Assembly: GCF_901933205.1 (NCBI RefSeq)
Contig: NC_044585.1
Span: forward strand, 5,456,001-5,520,000
Direction: 5' to 3'
Source of the DNA: Camarhynchus parvulus
Lineage: Eukaryota; Chordata; Aves; Passeriformes; Thraupidae
Length of the DNA: 64,000 nt
The position numbers were made by a program, and so were the translations under genes. This document shows positions 12,751 to 23,281 of the stretch, in pieces. How positions within the stretch are numbered: the stretch's first letter is position 1; every line of letters starts with the position of its first letter. The notes under the pieces were generated by a model. It saw nothing but the letters and a program-made list of their open reading frames with translations, was not told the DNA's origin and made no database searches.

Positions 12751-13042
12751 GTTCCCTGGTCCAGGCAGCGCTGACTCAACCATCCGGATATCGGCCAAGG
12801 TGGGAGACACTGTCAGAATCACCTGCTCCGGTAGCAGCAACAGCTACTATGGCTGGTACCAGCAGAAGATCCCTGGCAGTGCCCCTGTCACTGTGATCTA
12901 CAACAATGACAAGAGACCCTCGGACATCCCTTCGCGATTCTCCGGCTCTGGGGGCACGTTAACCATCACTGGGGTCCAAGCCGAGGACGAGGCTGTCTAT
13001 TTCTGTGGTGGCTTGGATAGCAGCTATGTTGGTGTAATGAAA
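12751..13042 (+). pseudogene. IGLV pseudogene, FR1 frameshift and short FR3
   Basis: One base is missing in FR1 (CCATCCGGATATCGG against CCATCCGAGATATCGG in the functional V), otherwise its FR1 is very close to the functional gene. FR3 lacks 12 bp in frame ([11 protein letters not shown]). CDR3 GGLDSSYVG; no RSS. Confidence 0.9.
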
Positions 13043-13507
13043 ATGACGGATTTTCAAATGATGTACAGAGGAAATAAAAATGGCATTTTACTGTTCTTCT
13101 CATTGCAAAGCAGAGTGATGAATGTGAGGCTGGGGCAGGTTTTTCTCTCCTGTGCATGACCATGGCTACAAATGCCCCCCTTTTTGTGTCCTAGCACACT
13201 GGAAGCAAACTTGGGGCTGGGGATCATTGTCCCAGTCCCTACAATACCCATGGTGTGGCTTTTCCCCCCATCCCACTGCCTCTTACTACTCATGACCACA
13301 TACTCCTGCTATTGCCAGAGGTGCCCCCATGCTGGGATGCCTTGGGGTACATTTGGCTTGGCTCTGTTCCCCAGATTCACTGGGGGCTGTAGTTGCACCT
13401 ATTCTCCTTTGAGTGCTGTATTCCCCATCCCCCTGCCCAGGAGATGATCATGTTCCTGGAACACTGGGTGAAGGCCCTCTATTCCCCCCTCTTGTCCTTC
13501 TCCACAG

Positions 13508-13682
13508 TCCCTGTCCCAGGCAGCATCTCTGAGTCAGCCATCCTCAGTGTCAGCCAGTCTGGGAGAAACCATCAAGACCTCCTGGTCCAGGGGTAGCAGT
13601 GGCTGTACCTGGTCCCAGCAGAAGGCCTCTGATGATGTCCTTGTGATCTATGAAAGCTCGAAGAGACCCTCAGTGGTGCTGG
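13508..13682 (+). pseudogene. IGLV pseudogene truncated after CDR2
   Basis: Divergent subfamily: FR1 [18 protein letters not shown]1/FR2 GSSGCTWSQQKASD, then YESSKRPSVVL and loss of homology. FR3 and CDR3 are absent. The first FR1 cysteine codon is TGG. Resembles the truncated copies near 18.9 and 29.8 kb. Confidence 0.8.
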
Positions 13683-13827
13683 AAGACATTGAAATGACAT
13701 GGCTCATGGAACTAAAGATCTGTAGTGGGGCTACAAGTCCCTGCCCTCAAAATGTCCTGTCCTATGGTTGCTCAGAGGAGCTGGGACAATTCCTGTCATG
13801 ATCTCTGGACATTCGGGTAACCTGCCA

Positions 13828-14272
13828 GTCCCTGCCAGTTCAGGGCTGATGCACACTCATCTCTGGTCACAGCAACTGTGCCAAAGGACTCTATGTCTGT
13901 GTGAGAGGCTCTCCCCTGGGAGCACACGCTGCCGTGGCCACGGTGCCATGCAGAAACCCTGATGGTTGTGGCCAGGGCCGGAGCAATCTCTGGACCTGGT
14001 GGAAGCCGCGGCAGGGGTGAGAGGCAGCAAGGGCAGAGTGCTGTCCCTGGCTCTGCTCTCAGTTCCTGCAGCGCTGTCCCTGAGGCTCTTCTTGTCCCCA
14101 CACGGTGTCAGTGTGGCTCCACTGCACAGGCGGGAGGCTCACGGGCCAGGCGGGAGGCGAAGGGGCTGTGGCCAGCCAGGTGCCAGCGAGGTTCAGAGCA
14201 GCCCCGCCGGCTCCTTTGGCGGCTGCCGTGGGCCGGGCTGTGCTCAGGAGGCAGAGGGGCTGCCCCCGGCCC
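13828..14272 (+). repeat. Duplicated block B, copy 1 (GC-rich 445 bp core)
   Basis: Nearly identical to 19056-19499. The core is GC- and CpG-rich, unlike neighbouring spacers. Weaker similarity continues downstream through 14393-15180 against 19504-20150, including leader and V promoter remnants, so a whole V unit was duplicated. Open frames of 135-144 codons are shared but have no recognisable domain. Confidence 0.9.
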
Positions 14273-14864
14273 AACAAGAGTGCAGGTGCTACGTACTCGT
14301 GATGGGTACAAACGCCGGACCAGCTCTACCCGCAGTTGCTGCAAAGCTGCTGGAGACCCTCAGCTCACTTTGAATTTGAAGGAAGTGGGGGCTTGATTTT
14401 CCTTTGTGTTGTTGAGCCTGGAAGCTCCTGATCTTGGTCTCCATTCCCTTTCAAAGCCCCATTTCTCTGCTCTGCACTTCTCTTGTGGCAATTCAGAGGC
14501 CCAGGGTGGCACTCTCTGTTGAAGCAGGATGTGGTTTTCCCTGCTGATGATCAACACCCAGGGAGTGCAGTGCCCTGGGACCAGGAGGCACCAACCAGCC
14601 TTGGGTGCTCAAGGGCAGGTGGATGTGTCCCCATGGCCAGGTAGTGCTGTTCCCTGCTCTGTGCACAGAACTCCTGGAGCACAGAGAGAGGCCATGGTCC
14701 TACTGGGCAGGAACAGGCTTGGAGTGGTCCCCAGATGATCTGAGAGTACATCAGCCATACTGGGGAAGGAGCAGGCAACCCGAGTGATCTTTGGTGGGAG
14801 AGAGGTGCCTGCAGCACACAGTAGTAGCACTGGGACAGGATCTCCAGGGAGCACTGGGTGCCAC

Positions 14865-14907
14865 ATATCCATGGAGAACCTGTGCCTGGGCAGATAGGGA
14901 CTTAAAA
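14865..14907 (+). promoter_or_regulatory. Decayed V promoter
   Basis: ATATCCAT at 14865-14872 aligns with the octamer ATTTGCAT of the functional V (two substitutions) and TTAAAA at 14902-14907 with its TATA-like box; the spacing to the leader ATG at 14971 is similar. Confidence 0.55.
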
Positions 14908-14970
14908 GCGGGTCAAGGCCCACAGCACAGCCCCATCACTGTGAGGACATGGAGCTGGTGGGACTGCACC

Positions 14971-15505
14971 ATGGCCTGGGCCCTTCTCTCAGTGCTTGCC
15001 CACAGTTCAGGTGCCGCAGCCACACTGGCTGTGCCTGAACAGAGCTTCTGGACACAGGGGCCACATCTTCCATTGGAAGGTCTGTGCTCCTGGGACACTG
15101 ACTGACCCCCATCTTCTGCCCTCTCTTCTCTCCCTCTCCAGGTTCCCTGGTCCAGGCAGCAGTGACTCAGCCATCCTCACCGTTAGGCATCATGGGAGAC
15201 ACCGTCAGGATCACCTGCTCTGGGATTAGCAGCTGGAGCTATGCTGGCTGGCATCAGCAGAAGATTCCTGGCACTGCCCCTGTCACTCTGATCTATGAGG
15301 ATAACAACAGACCCTTGGGCATCCCTTCGCGATTTTTCTTGTCTGCCTCCACAGCCAAAGGAGCAGCATGGAAAGGCAGAGGCAGGTTGGGGAAGGGTGG
15401 TGTGGAGAGGTCTGTGCAGGTGTGTGGGGCTGGCCAGGCTGGGCATTTGCCCTTGTGCTCCAGGGGCTTCAGGATGCAGAGACCTTCTGTGGTGCTGCTG
15501 ACAAG
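14971..15505 (+). pseudogene. IGLV pseudogene with leader, split in FR3
   Basis: Leader exon 14971-15010 keeps ATG and the donor but is 6 bp shorter than that of the functional V. V exon from 15142 is open through FR2 and CDR2 (SGISSWSYAGWHQQKIPG, YEDNNRPLGIPSRF), then breaks at about 15358. About 105 bp of unrelated sequence follows before an FR3/CDR3 relic at 15463-15505 (LQDAETFCGAAD). Confidence 0.85.
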
Positions 15506-16460
15506 GGGGAGAGTCACTGGTGCTGGGGCAGTGCCTGCACTGGGGGTGATGTGCCACCTCAGCCCTGGTGGGGGGCCATGGGTTTGGCTGGGGCAGCTGC
15601 AGGTGCAGAGCCCAGCGCAGAGCCCCTGCATGAAAAGAGAGTGGCTGGAAGAGCTGATCTCTGCTAAGATTGAGAGGCCTTTGCCCACACACCTCAATCC
15701 AACTGAGTGTAGTCCTGTGGCTCCTGAAGCACACCAGCTTCTAAGATACACCACTTGTGCTTGGAGCAGGACCTGTTTTTCCCAGCTGAGTGCCCAAGGG
15801 AGCAGGTGGCCTGAAGTTATCTTGCTGCAGTGATGGGCAAGAAAGAGAGGAAGCAGTGGGATAGAAGCCATCAGGAGATGTCGGGGGACACATTTTTATG
15901 GTGGGCCTGTGTCGGGTAGGCAGGCACATAAGAGGGTGTTGGGGGCCACAGTGTGAGGACATGGAGCTGCTGGGATCACACTGTGGCCTGGGCCCCTCCT
16001 CTCCTCACGGTGCTCACCACAGCTCAGGTGCCATGGCCAGACTTGCTGAGCCAGAATGGGGCCTTTGGGCACAAGGACCCCATCCTGCTGCCCAGGCAGG
16101 CCTGTGCTCCTGGGACACTGACTGACCCCCAGCTTCTCCCCTCTCTTCTCTCCCTCTCCAGGTTCCCTGGTCCAGGCAGCAGTGACTCAGCAGCCACCTG
16201 AGATGTCAGCCAAGGTGGGAGACACTGTCAGGATCACCTGCTCCGGGCTTAGTAGCAGCAGCTATGCTTATGCTGGCTGGTTCCAGCAGAAGGTCCCTGG
16301 CAGTGGCCCTGTCACTGTGATCTATGCTAATGACAAGAGACCCTCGGACATCCCTACGCGATTCTCTGGATCCTTGTCCACCTGGATCCTTGGCACCACG
16401 GCCACGTTAACCATCACTGGGGTCCAAGCTGAGGACAAGGCCGTCTATTTCTGTGGTAGC
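15419..16460 (+). repeat. Duplicated block A, copy 2
   Basis: Partner of 8827-9980. The two copies include the same leader defect (GTG start), the same intron and very similar V segments, so the duplication post-dates leader decay. Confidence 0.9.
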
Positions 16461-16505
16461 TGGGACAGCAGCAGTACTGGTGGGGATGATGAAGCCAATG
16501 AGTAA
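15983..16505 (+). pseudogene. IGLV pseudogene, open V frame, decayed leader
   Basis: Leader-like 15983-16027 begins GTG and is one base short. V exon from 16162 is open to a stop at 16503-16505 ([58 protein letters not shown]). FR3 contains an insertion (STWILGTT in place of KSGST). No usable RSS. Confidence 0.9.
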
Positions 16506-16925
16506 TGGGGAAGTGAGACACAGAAGCCAGTGTCAAGAGAAGAAGCTTTTGAGCCATTTTTCTTCATGGACAAACAAAGCAGTGAAAGTGGAGTTGAGGG
16601 TGGTTCCTGTCCCCTACCTAAGGCACGAATGTGCATGACAAGGCACAGGAGGGGACTCTTGCCCCTGTCCCCATAATAGGAACAGCACTGCCTCATCCCC
16701 AGCCCTGTTGCCTTTTGCTTCAGGCTGCTCCCTCCTGCTGCTGCAGCTGCTGCTGCTGCTGAAGCTGCTTCTTCTGGGCCAGACTGGGCCCTGATTCCTC
16801 CATGTTTCTGTACCCATGACCAGGTCCCTTGCCCTCAGAGGGTGATGTTCTACTGCTCTGCTGCTGCCAGCTCTCCTTCCAGGGCCATGGGTCTCTAATC
16901 TTCCTCTCTGTCTTGAGGCTGTTTT
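16463..16925 (+). repeat. Duplicated block D, copy 1
   Basis: Matches 24010-24485 with small indels: GGGGAAGTGAGACACAGAAG, a CTG-rich stretch around 16736-16770, and the GTCTTGAGGCTG end. Both copies lie 3' of a V whose CDR3 contains GTACTGG, showing that a V plus its 3' spacer was copied. Confidence 0.9.
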
Positions 16926-17040
16926 TCCCAATGTGGCATCAGAACCATTGGGCACAGGAGACTGTCAAACTGCCTGGACAGGGCTGTATTTTTGGGGAGA
17001 AATATTTGATCCTTCTAGTATTACCCCTCTCCCTCTCTAG

Positions 17041-17338
17041 GCTCCCTGGCCTAGGCAGGATCACTGAGTCAGTCATATTCAGTGTAATTAAACATGGGTG
17101 AAACCATGAAGATCACCTGCTCTGGGAGCAGCAACAACTATGGCTGGTACCAGCAGAAGGTCCCTGGCAGTGCCCCTGTCACTGTGATCTATCTTAATGA
17201 TAAGAGGCCCTCGGACATCCCTTCGCGATTCTCTGGATCCATATCCGGCTCCACAGGCACATTAACCATCACTGGGGTCCAAGCCAATGACGAGGCTGTC
17301 TATTTCTGTGGTGGCCAGGACAGTAGCTGCTCTCCTGG
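17041..17338 (+). pseudogene. IGLV pseudogene with stops in FR1
   Basis: After CTCTCTAG the frame has TAG (LA*AG) and TAA in FR1. From [20 protein letters not shown] to [10 protein letters not shown] it is intact. FR3 reads VQANDEA, an unusual N for E. Confidence 0.88.
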
Positions 17339-17396
17339 TCAAGGTCCAGGGCAGAGCCCCATCAGTGTGGGGTCATGGAACTGGTGGGAATGCAGC

Positions 17397-17874
17397 ATAG
17401 CCTGGGCCCCTTCCCCCTCTGCAGTGCTCCCCCACAGCTCAGGTGCCATGGCCAGAGTCGTTGTGACTGGATGGCAGAGGGCCACATTCCCCTGCCCAGG
17501 CAGGCCTGTGCTCCTGGGACACTGACTGACCCTCATCTTCTCCCCTCTCTTCTCTCCCTCTCCAGGTTCCCTGGTCCAGGCAGCTCTGACTCAGCCACCC
17601 GAGATGTCAGCCAAAGTGGGAGACACCGTCAGGACCTGCTCTGGAACTAGCAGCGGCTACTATGCCTGGTTCCAGCAGAAGGTCCCTGGCACTGCCCCTG
17701 TCACTGTGATCTACTGGGATGACAGCAGACCCTCGGACATCCCTTCGCGATTCTCCGGATCCAAGTCCGGCTCCACGGGCACGTTAACCATCACTGGGGT
17801 CCAAGCCGAGGACGAGGCTGTCTATTTCTGTGGTAGCTATGACAGCAGCAGTGGCAGTTACTATGGTGTGACGT
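17397..17874 (+). pseudogene. IGLV pseudogene with leader (ATA start)
   Basis: Leader 17397-17442 is the normal 46 bp but starts ATA. V exon from 17566 is open, lacks one codon in FR1 (TVRTCSG, Ile missing), and keeps [20 protein letters not shown] and [16 protein letters not shown] decayed RSS follows. Confidence 0.9.
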
Positions 17875-17913
17875 AACAGTGAGTAACAGAAAGTGACAAA
17901 GACTCAAAAAACA
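17875..17913 (+). other. Decayed 23-RSS
   Basis: Heptamer-like AACAGTG at 17875-17881, 23-bp spacer, A-rich nonamer-like CAAAAAACA at 17905-17913. First heptamer base lost. Confidence 0.5.
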
Positions 17914-18178
17914 GGGGAAAGATTTTGGCCTTCTCCTTCCTGGCAGCTCATGATGTAGCCGTGTCTCCCACAGACACTTGGTACTGATGGCCAGGTCCTT
18001 CTGTGCTGCCAAAGCTGCTTGTGTAGCCATTCAGCAATTGGCTGGGCTCTGCTTCTCAAATGTCTATGACTGTGTCCATGTCTGACTGTCGGATTCCCTG
18101 TAATCTTGTCCAGGCAGGTCTGTGTACCTGGGACACTGACTGACCTCCTCTCCTCCCCTCTGTTTTTTCCCTCTCCAC

Positions 18179-18492
18179 GTTCCCTGGTCCAGGAAGCAGC
18201 AGTGACTCAGCCATCCTTGATGTCAGCCAATGTGGAAGACACGGTCAGAATCACCTGCTCTGGGGCTAGCTATGGCAACTGGTATGGCTGGTACCAGCAG
18301 AAGGTCCCTGGCACTGCCCCTGTCACTGTGATCTATGAGAACACCAACAGACCCTCGGGCATCACTTCGTAATTCTCCAGATCCCAGTCCAGCTCCACAG
18401 GCACATTAACCATCACTGGGGTCCAAGCCGAGGACGAGGCTGTCTATTTCTGTGGTAGCAGGGACAGCAGCAGTGGCAGTTGGTATGGTGAT
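18179..18492 (+). pseudogene. IGLV pseudogene with FR3 stop
   Basis: Acceptor AG is AC (CCACG). FR1-FR2 open ([29 protein letters not shown]), then TAA replaces the usual CGA in the SRF motif (TCGTAATTC). CDR3 [12 protein letters not shown]. No RSS. Confidence 0.9.
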
Positions 18493-18519
18493 AAAGAGAG
18501 ATGTGGAAATGAGGTACAG

Positions 18520-18960
18520 AGGAGTTAAAGATGGAGTTTCTCTGCCCTCTCTCTCAGGGCTGAACAGGGCTTGATGCAGTTTCATATTCCCCCCTCCATG
18601 ACCACTGGCTCTGAATGGCCTCCTGCTTGCCTCCTGCTATGCATGAGGAGAGCTGGGGCTCTGCAGTGCCTGGCATTGTCCTCAGCCCCACCACTCATTC
18701 TGCTGCCAGCCACGTCCTCTAGCTCTGCCAGGTCTCTTCGTGGGGCCCTGGCCTTGAGCTCAGGCCTTGGGATCTGTCTGAGGCAGTGGCCCCTCTGTTC
18801 CATCAGGACTTTTTGGCACAGCAGCCCTGTCCTGCAGGTCAGAGAGGGCTGTCCTGGGCCACTGACTGACACCTCTCTTCTCCCCTCTCCCTCTCCACAT
18901 TCCCTGGTCCAGGCAGCATCTCTGAGTCAGCCGTCCAAGGTGTCAGCCAACATGGGAGAG
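18520..18960 (+). repeat. Duplicated block C, copy 1
   Basis: Starts GGAGTTAAAGATGG and is nearly identical for over 400 bp to 29397-29860. It ends inside a truncated V, whose partner is the truncated V at 29.8 kb. Confidence 0.9.
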
Positions 18961-19055
18961 GCTTTCAAGATCAGTAGCAGTGGCTATACCTGCTCCCAGC
19001 ACAAGTCCCTGTCACTGCAATCTATGATAGCAGCAGGAGATCCACAGTGGTGCTG
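18899..19055 (+). pseudogene. IGLV pseudogene, truncated after CDR2
   Basis: FR1 SLSQPSKVSANMGEAFKIS, cysteine region lost, short CDR1/FR2 (SGYTCSQHKS), then a CDR2-like stretch ending at ATCCACAGTGGTGCTG where block B copy 2 begins. FR3 is missing. Confidence 0.75.
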
Positions 19056-19499
19056 GTCCCTGCCAGTTCAGGGCTGATGCACACTCATCTCTGGTCACAG
19101 CAACTGTGCCAAAGGACTCTATGTCTGTGTGAGAGGCTCTCCCCTGGGAGCACACGCTGCCGTGGCCACGGTGCCATGCAGAAACCCTGATGGTTGTGGC
19201 CAGGGCCGGAGCAATCTCTGGACCTGGTGGAAGCCGCGGCAGGGGTGAGAGGCAGCAAGGGCAGAGTGCTGTCCCTGGCTCTGCTCTCAGTTCCTGCAGC
19301 GCTGTCCCTGAGGCTCTTCTTGTCCCCACACGGTGTCAGTGTGGCTCCACTGCACAGGCGGGAGGCTCACGGGCCAGGCGGGAGGCGAAGGGGCTGTGGC
19401 CAGCCAGGTGCCAGCGAGGTTCAGAGCAGCCCCGCCGGCTCCTTTGGCGGCTGCCGTGGGCCGGGCTGTGCTCAGGAGGCAGAGGGGCTGCCCCCGGCC
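19056..19499 (+). repeat. Duplicated block B, copy 2
   Basis: Partner of 13828-14272; both copies are fused to a V truncated at the same CDR2 position, so the truncation predates the duplication. Confidence 0.9.
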
Positions 19500-19933
19500 G
19501 GACGTGACTTTTCCTTTGTGTTGTTGAGCCTGGAAGCTCCTGGTCTTGGTGTGGTTCCCATTCCCTTTCAAAGCCCCATTTCTCTGCTCTGCACTTCTCT
19601 TGTGGCAATTCAGAGAGGCCCAGTTGAAGCACAATGTGTGCAGCAAGGTCATGGTCCTGCTGGGCAGGAATAGGGTCAATGTGGTCCCTGGCTGATCTGA
19701 GAGCTCAGCAGGGATGGTGAGGAAGGAGCAGGCAACCCAGACCAATCTTGCTGCCTTTTGGTGGGACAGAGGTGCCTGCAATGGAGGGAGCAGTGGGACA
19801 GGAGCTCTAGGGAACACTGGGTGCCACACATCCATGAAGGGGCTGTGCCTGGTCAGATAGGGGCTTAAAAGTGGACCAAGGCCCACTGCACAGCCCCATC
19901 ACTGTGAGGACATGGAGCTGGTGAGATTGCACC

Positions 19934-20419
19934 TTAGCCTCGGCCCTTCTCCTCACAGTGCCCGCCCACAGCTCAGGTGCCATGGCCAGACTCGCTGTGC
20001 CTGCACTGGGCCTTTGGGCACAAGTACCCCATCCTGCTGCCCAGGCAGGCCTGTGCTCCTGGGACACCGACTGACCCCTGTCTTCTCCCCTCTCTTCTCT
20101 CCCTCTCCAGGTTCCCTGGTCCAGGCAGCTCTGACTCAGCAGCCACCAGAGATTACAGCCAAGGTGGGAGAGACCGTCAGGATCACCTGCTCCGGTAGCA
20201 GCTACAGCTATAGCTGGCACCAACAGAAAGTCCCTGCCACTACCCCTGTCACTGTGATCTACTACAGTGACAAGAGACCCGCGGACATCCCTTCACGATT
20301 CTCCGGATCCAGATCCGGCTCCACGGGCACGTTAACCATCACTGGGGTCCAAGCTGAGGACGAGGCTGACTATTTCTGTGGTGGCTATGACAGCAGCAGT
20401 GGCAGCTATGGTGTGTGGT
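19934..20419 (+). pseudogene. IGLV pseudogene, open V frame, start codon lost
   Basis: Leader-like 19934-19976 has TTA in place of ATG and lacks 3 bp; a TTAAAA box sits at 19865-19870. V exon from 20111 is open ([58 protein letters not shown] then TGA). A GACCATG at 20420 is the decayed heptamer. Confidence 0.9.
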
Positions 20420-20739
20420 GACCATGAATAACAGAAAGTGACAGAGACTCCAAATGCAGAGGAAAGATTTTGGCCCTTCTCCCTCCTGGCAGCTCATGGT
20501 GTAGCTGTGTCCCCCACAGCCTCTTGCTACAGATGGCCATGTGCTCCTATGCTGCCAAAGCTGCTTCTGTGCAGCCGTTTGCAATGGGCTGGGCTCTGCT
20601 CCTGGAATGTGCTTATAACCATGTCTCTGTCTGTTCTGTCCAGGACTGTTGCATTCCCTGTAACCTTGTCCAGGCAGGTCTGTGCTCCTGGGATACTGAC
20701 TGGCTCCACTCTTCTCCCCTCTCTTCTCTCCTCTTCCAC

Positions 20740-21028
20740 ATTCCCTGGTCCAGGCAGCACTGAGTCAGCAACCATCCTTGCTGCCAGCCAGCATGGAAGA
20801 GACTGTCAGGATCTCCTGCTCTGGGAGTAGCAGCTACTATGGCTATGGCTGGTACCAGCAAAAGGTCCCTGGCACCACCCCGGTCATCGTGATCTACAGC
20901 ACTGACAAGAGACCCTCGGACATCCCTTCGCGATTCTCCGGCTCTGGGGGCACGTTAACCATCACTGGGGTCCAAGCCGAGGACGAGGCTGTCTATTTCT
21001 GTGGTGGCTGGGACAGCAGTGTTGGTCA
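20740..21028 (+). pseudogene. IGLV pseudogene, open frame, short FR3
   Basis: Acceptor AG is AC. V frame open ([60 protein letters not shown]). It carries the same 12-bp FR3 deletion as the copies at 12.75 and 23.3 kb. No leader or RSS. Confidence 0.88.
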
Positions 21029-21368
21029 GGATAGAAGCCCCCTGCAGGATGGTTGTTGTTGACCATGGATGCTGGGGGATGCTGTTTCTGAGGAATGACT
21101 GATGTTTGAGAGCTGCAGTTTACAGGAATGGTTATGCAGATTGATAGTGCATCAGACGCCCTTGGGTTTAGGGATCCCTGGTGGGACCAACACCCTGTTC
21201 TGCCATTTGGACATTTGGCCATCACCATGTCAGATGTAACTCATCATAAATCTGGCAGTTTTTCTCAGCAGCTGAAATGTGGTATGGGAAGTATCCTTTA
21301 ATGAGTGAGCTGAGTGGGTGCTGAAGAAAGGTATATTGGCAAGTTCCTGCCTTGTGAATGGAGTCTTA

Positions 21369-21407
21369 ATTTCATGGAGGAGCCACGGCCCAGACATGTG
21401 GTGGCTT
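21369..21407 (+). promoter_or_regulatory. Near-intact V promoter with one-base octamer deletion
   Basis: ATTTCATGGAGG aligns with ATTTGCATGGAGG of the functional V promoter, i.e. the octamer lacks its G. A TTAAAA box follows at 21396-21401, then the leader ATG at 21476. Confidence 0.6.
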
Positions 21408-21475
21408 AAAAGCTAGACAAGGACCACAGCACAGCCCAAACAAGGATGAGGCTATGGAGCTGGTGGGATTGCACC

Positions 21476-21988
21476 ATGGCCTGGGCCCCTCCTCTCCTCA
21501 CAGTGTTCACCTACAGCTCAGGTGCCATGGCCAAACTCACTGTGCCTGGACAGGGCTTCTACATGCAGGGCACATCCTGCTGCTCTAGGAAAGCTGTGTT
21601 CCTGGGGGGCAGATTGATCTCCTTCTTCTCCCCTCTCTTCTCTCCCTCTCCAGGTTCCCTGGTCCAGGCAGCAGTGACTCAGCAGCCACTCGAGATGTCA
21701 GCCAAGGTGGGAGAGACTGTCAGGATCACCTGCTCTGGGGGTAGCAGCAACTATTATGGCTGGTTCCAGCAGAAGGTCCCTGGCAGTGGCCCTGTCACTG
21801 TGATCTATCGGGATACCAATAGACCCTCGGACATCCCTTCACAATTTTCCGGTTCTGCCTCCGGCTCCACGGCCACGTTAACCATCACTGGGGTCCAAGC
21901 CGAGGACGAGGCTGTCTATTTCTGTGGTGGCCAGGACAGCAGCAGCTATGCTGGTGAAGTTACAAAGACAGAGGAAATAAAAGCATAG
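21476..21988 (+). pseudogene. IGLV segment with intact leader and V frame but no RSS
   Basis: Leader exon 21476-21521 (46 bp, ATG kept, [16 protein letters not shown]), GT donor, 132-bp intron, CAG acceptor and V exon from 21654 are all intact. The V keeps both cysteines and WFQQ, with CDR2 YRDTNRPSD and CDR3 [10 protein letters not shown]. The intron is itself open and in frame with both exons. What disqualifies it is the absence of a heptamer/nonamer after CDR3 and a damaged octamer. It is the least decayed of the non-rearranging copies and could in principle be transcribed unrearranged. Confidence 0.88.
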
Positions 21989-22386
21989 ATTTTCAGTCCT
22001 CCTCGTGGCCAAGCAGAGTTGTGGATATGGGGCTGGGGCAGGTATATGTCTCCTCTGCATGACCATCGCTATGAATACCATTTTTTATTGAACGGGAGGC
22101 TGGGGACCATTGTTCTCATCTCTACAAAACTCATGTTATAGCTGTGTTCCACACCTCACTGCATCTTGCTAGTGATAACCATGTCCACCTTCATCTGCCA
22201 GAGCTGGCTGACTCTCTGTTCAGATGCCTTGGCCTGGGCTTTATTTCTTAAATATGCTGCTGACTGTGTCTGGGTTCATTCTTCTCTGACTGTGGCATTC
22301 CCGGTAAACCTCCTCCCCAGGAAGATCTGTTCTCCTTGGGCACTGACTGACCTCCTCTCCTCCCCTTTCTCCTCTCCCTCTCCCAG

Positions 22387-22680
22387 TCCAGGCAGCAGCA
22401 GTGACTCAGCCATCCACCGTGTCAGCCAAGGTGGGAGAGACCGTCAGTATCACCTGCTCTGGAGCTAGCAGCAGCTGGTATGGCTGGTACCAGCAGAAGG
22501 TCCCTGGCACTGCCCCTGTCACTGTGATCTACGATAATACCAACAGACCCTCGGGCATCCCTTCGCGATTCTCCGGATCCCAGTCCGGCTCCACAGGCAC
22601 GTTAACCATCACTGGGGTCCAAGCCGAGGACGAGGCTGACTATTTCTGTGGTAGCTATGACAGCAGTGTTGCCCAGGCTT
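22387..22680 (+). pseudogene. IGLV pseudogene, start of V exon deleted
   Basis: The usual GTTCCCTGG after the acceptor is missing (CTCCCAGTCCAGG). The rest is open: [55 protein letters not shown]. No leader, no RSS. Confidence 0.88.
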
Positions 22681-23281
22681 TTGGTAATGGTGGGGTAATT
22701 TTTTCACTTCTCTTGATTGCTGAACTTTTCCCTGTGTGGGGAAGAGTTCTGAACATTGGCAGTTCCTATCCTTGGTGCCTGCAGCTATTTTGGCTCTTGT
22801 TTCACCAGGTCTTGTCTTCAATTCTGTCCTCATGCCACATCTCATCTGGTGGCCATAGTGTGTTGAAGATGTCCCCATTACTTTGTCATGCATTATAACC
22901 ACACAGAGCTTCTCACTGCCTAGGGACCCCCTGCTTTGCAGTACCTGACTGCTGGCCTGGACGTGGTTCCCCTTGGTCCATTGTCAGGGCTGTCTCCAAC
23001 TGCCCCAGACACTGAGTGTCCACAGCAGGCCATGTCCCCAAGCTGTCTGGCCTCAGTGCCTGGGATGAGGAGTGCCCTGAGGGGCAATGGGCAGGGAGAG
23101 GTTTCAGGCTCTGGCTACAGCAATCCCTCAGGAGTGCCAAAGGTGGGCATCACACCTAGGGTGTCCCACATGTGTGCCTGAAGGCAGAATTCTCAAATTA
23201 CTGTTCCCTTGCCTGGGGAGGGCTGTGCTCCTGTGGCACTCACTAACTGCCTCTTCTCCTCTCTCTCTTCTCCCTCTCCAG

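Noticed and set aside
13962..14396. Open frames of 135-144 codons in duplicated block B as a gene
   Set aside because: GC-driven, overlapping in two frames, no recognisable domain, start context or splice logic; reported as a duplication only.
13828..20150. Direct repeats of the array as a CRISPR or satellite structure
   Set aside because: They are V gene units and their spacers, hundreds of bases long, with gene-like borders.
21446..21475. Upstream in-frame start for the 21.5 kb V leader
   Set aside because: The 46-bp leader starting at 21476 matches the functional leader; the upstream codons correspond to 5' UTR there.
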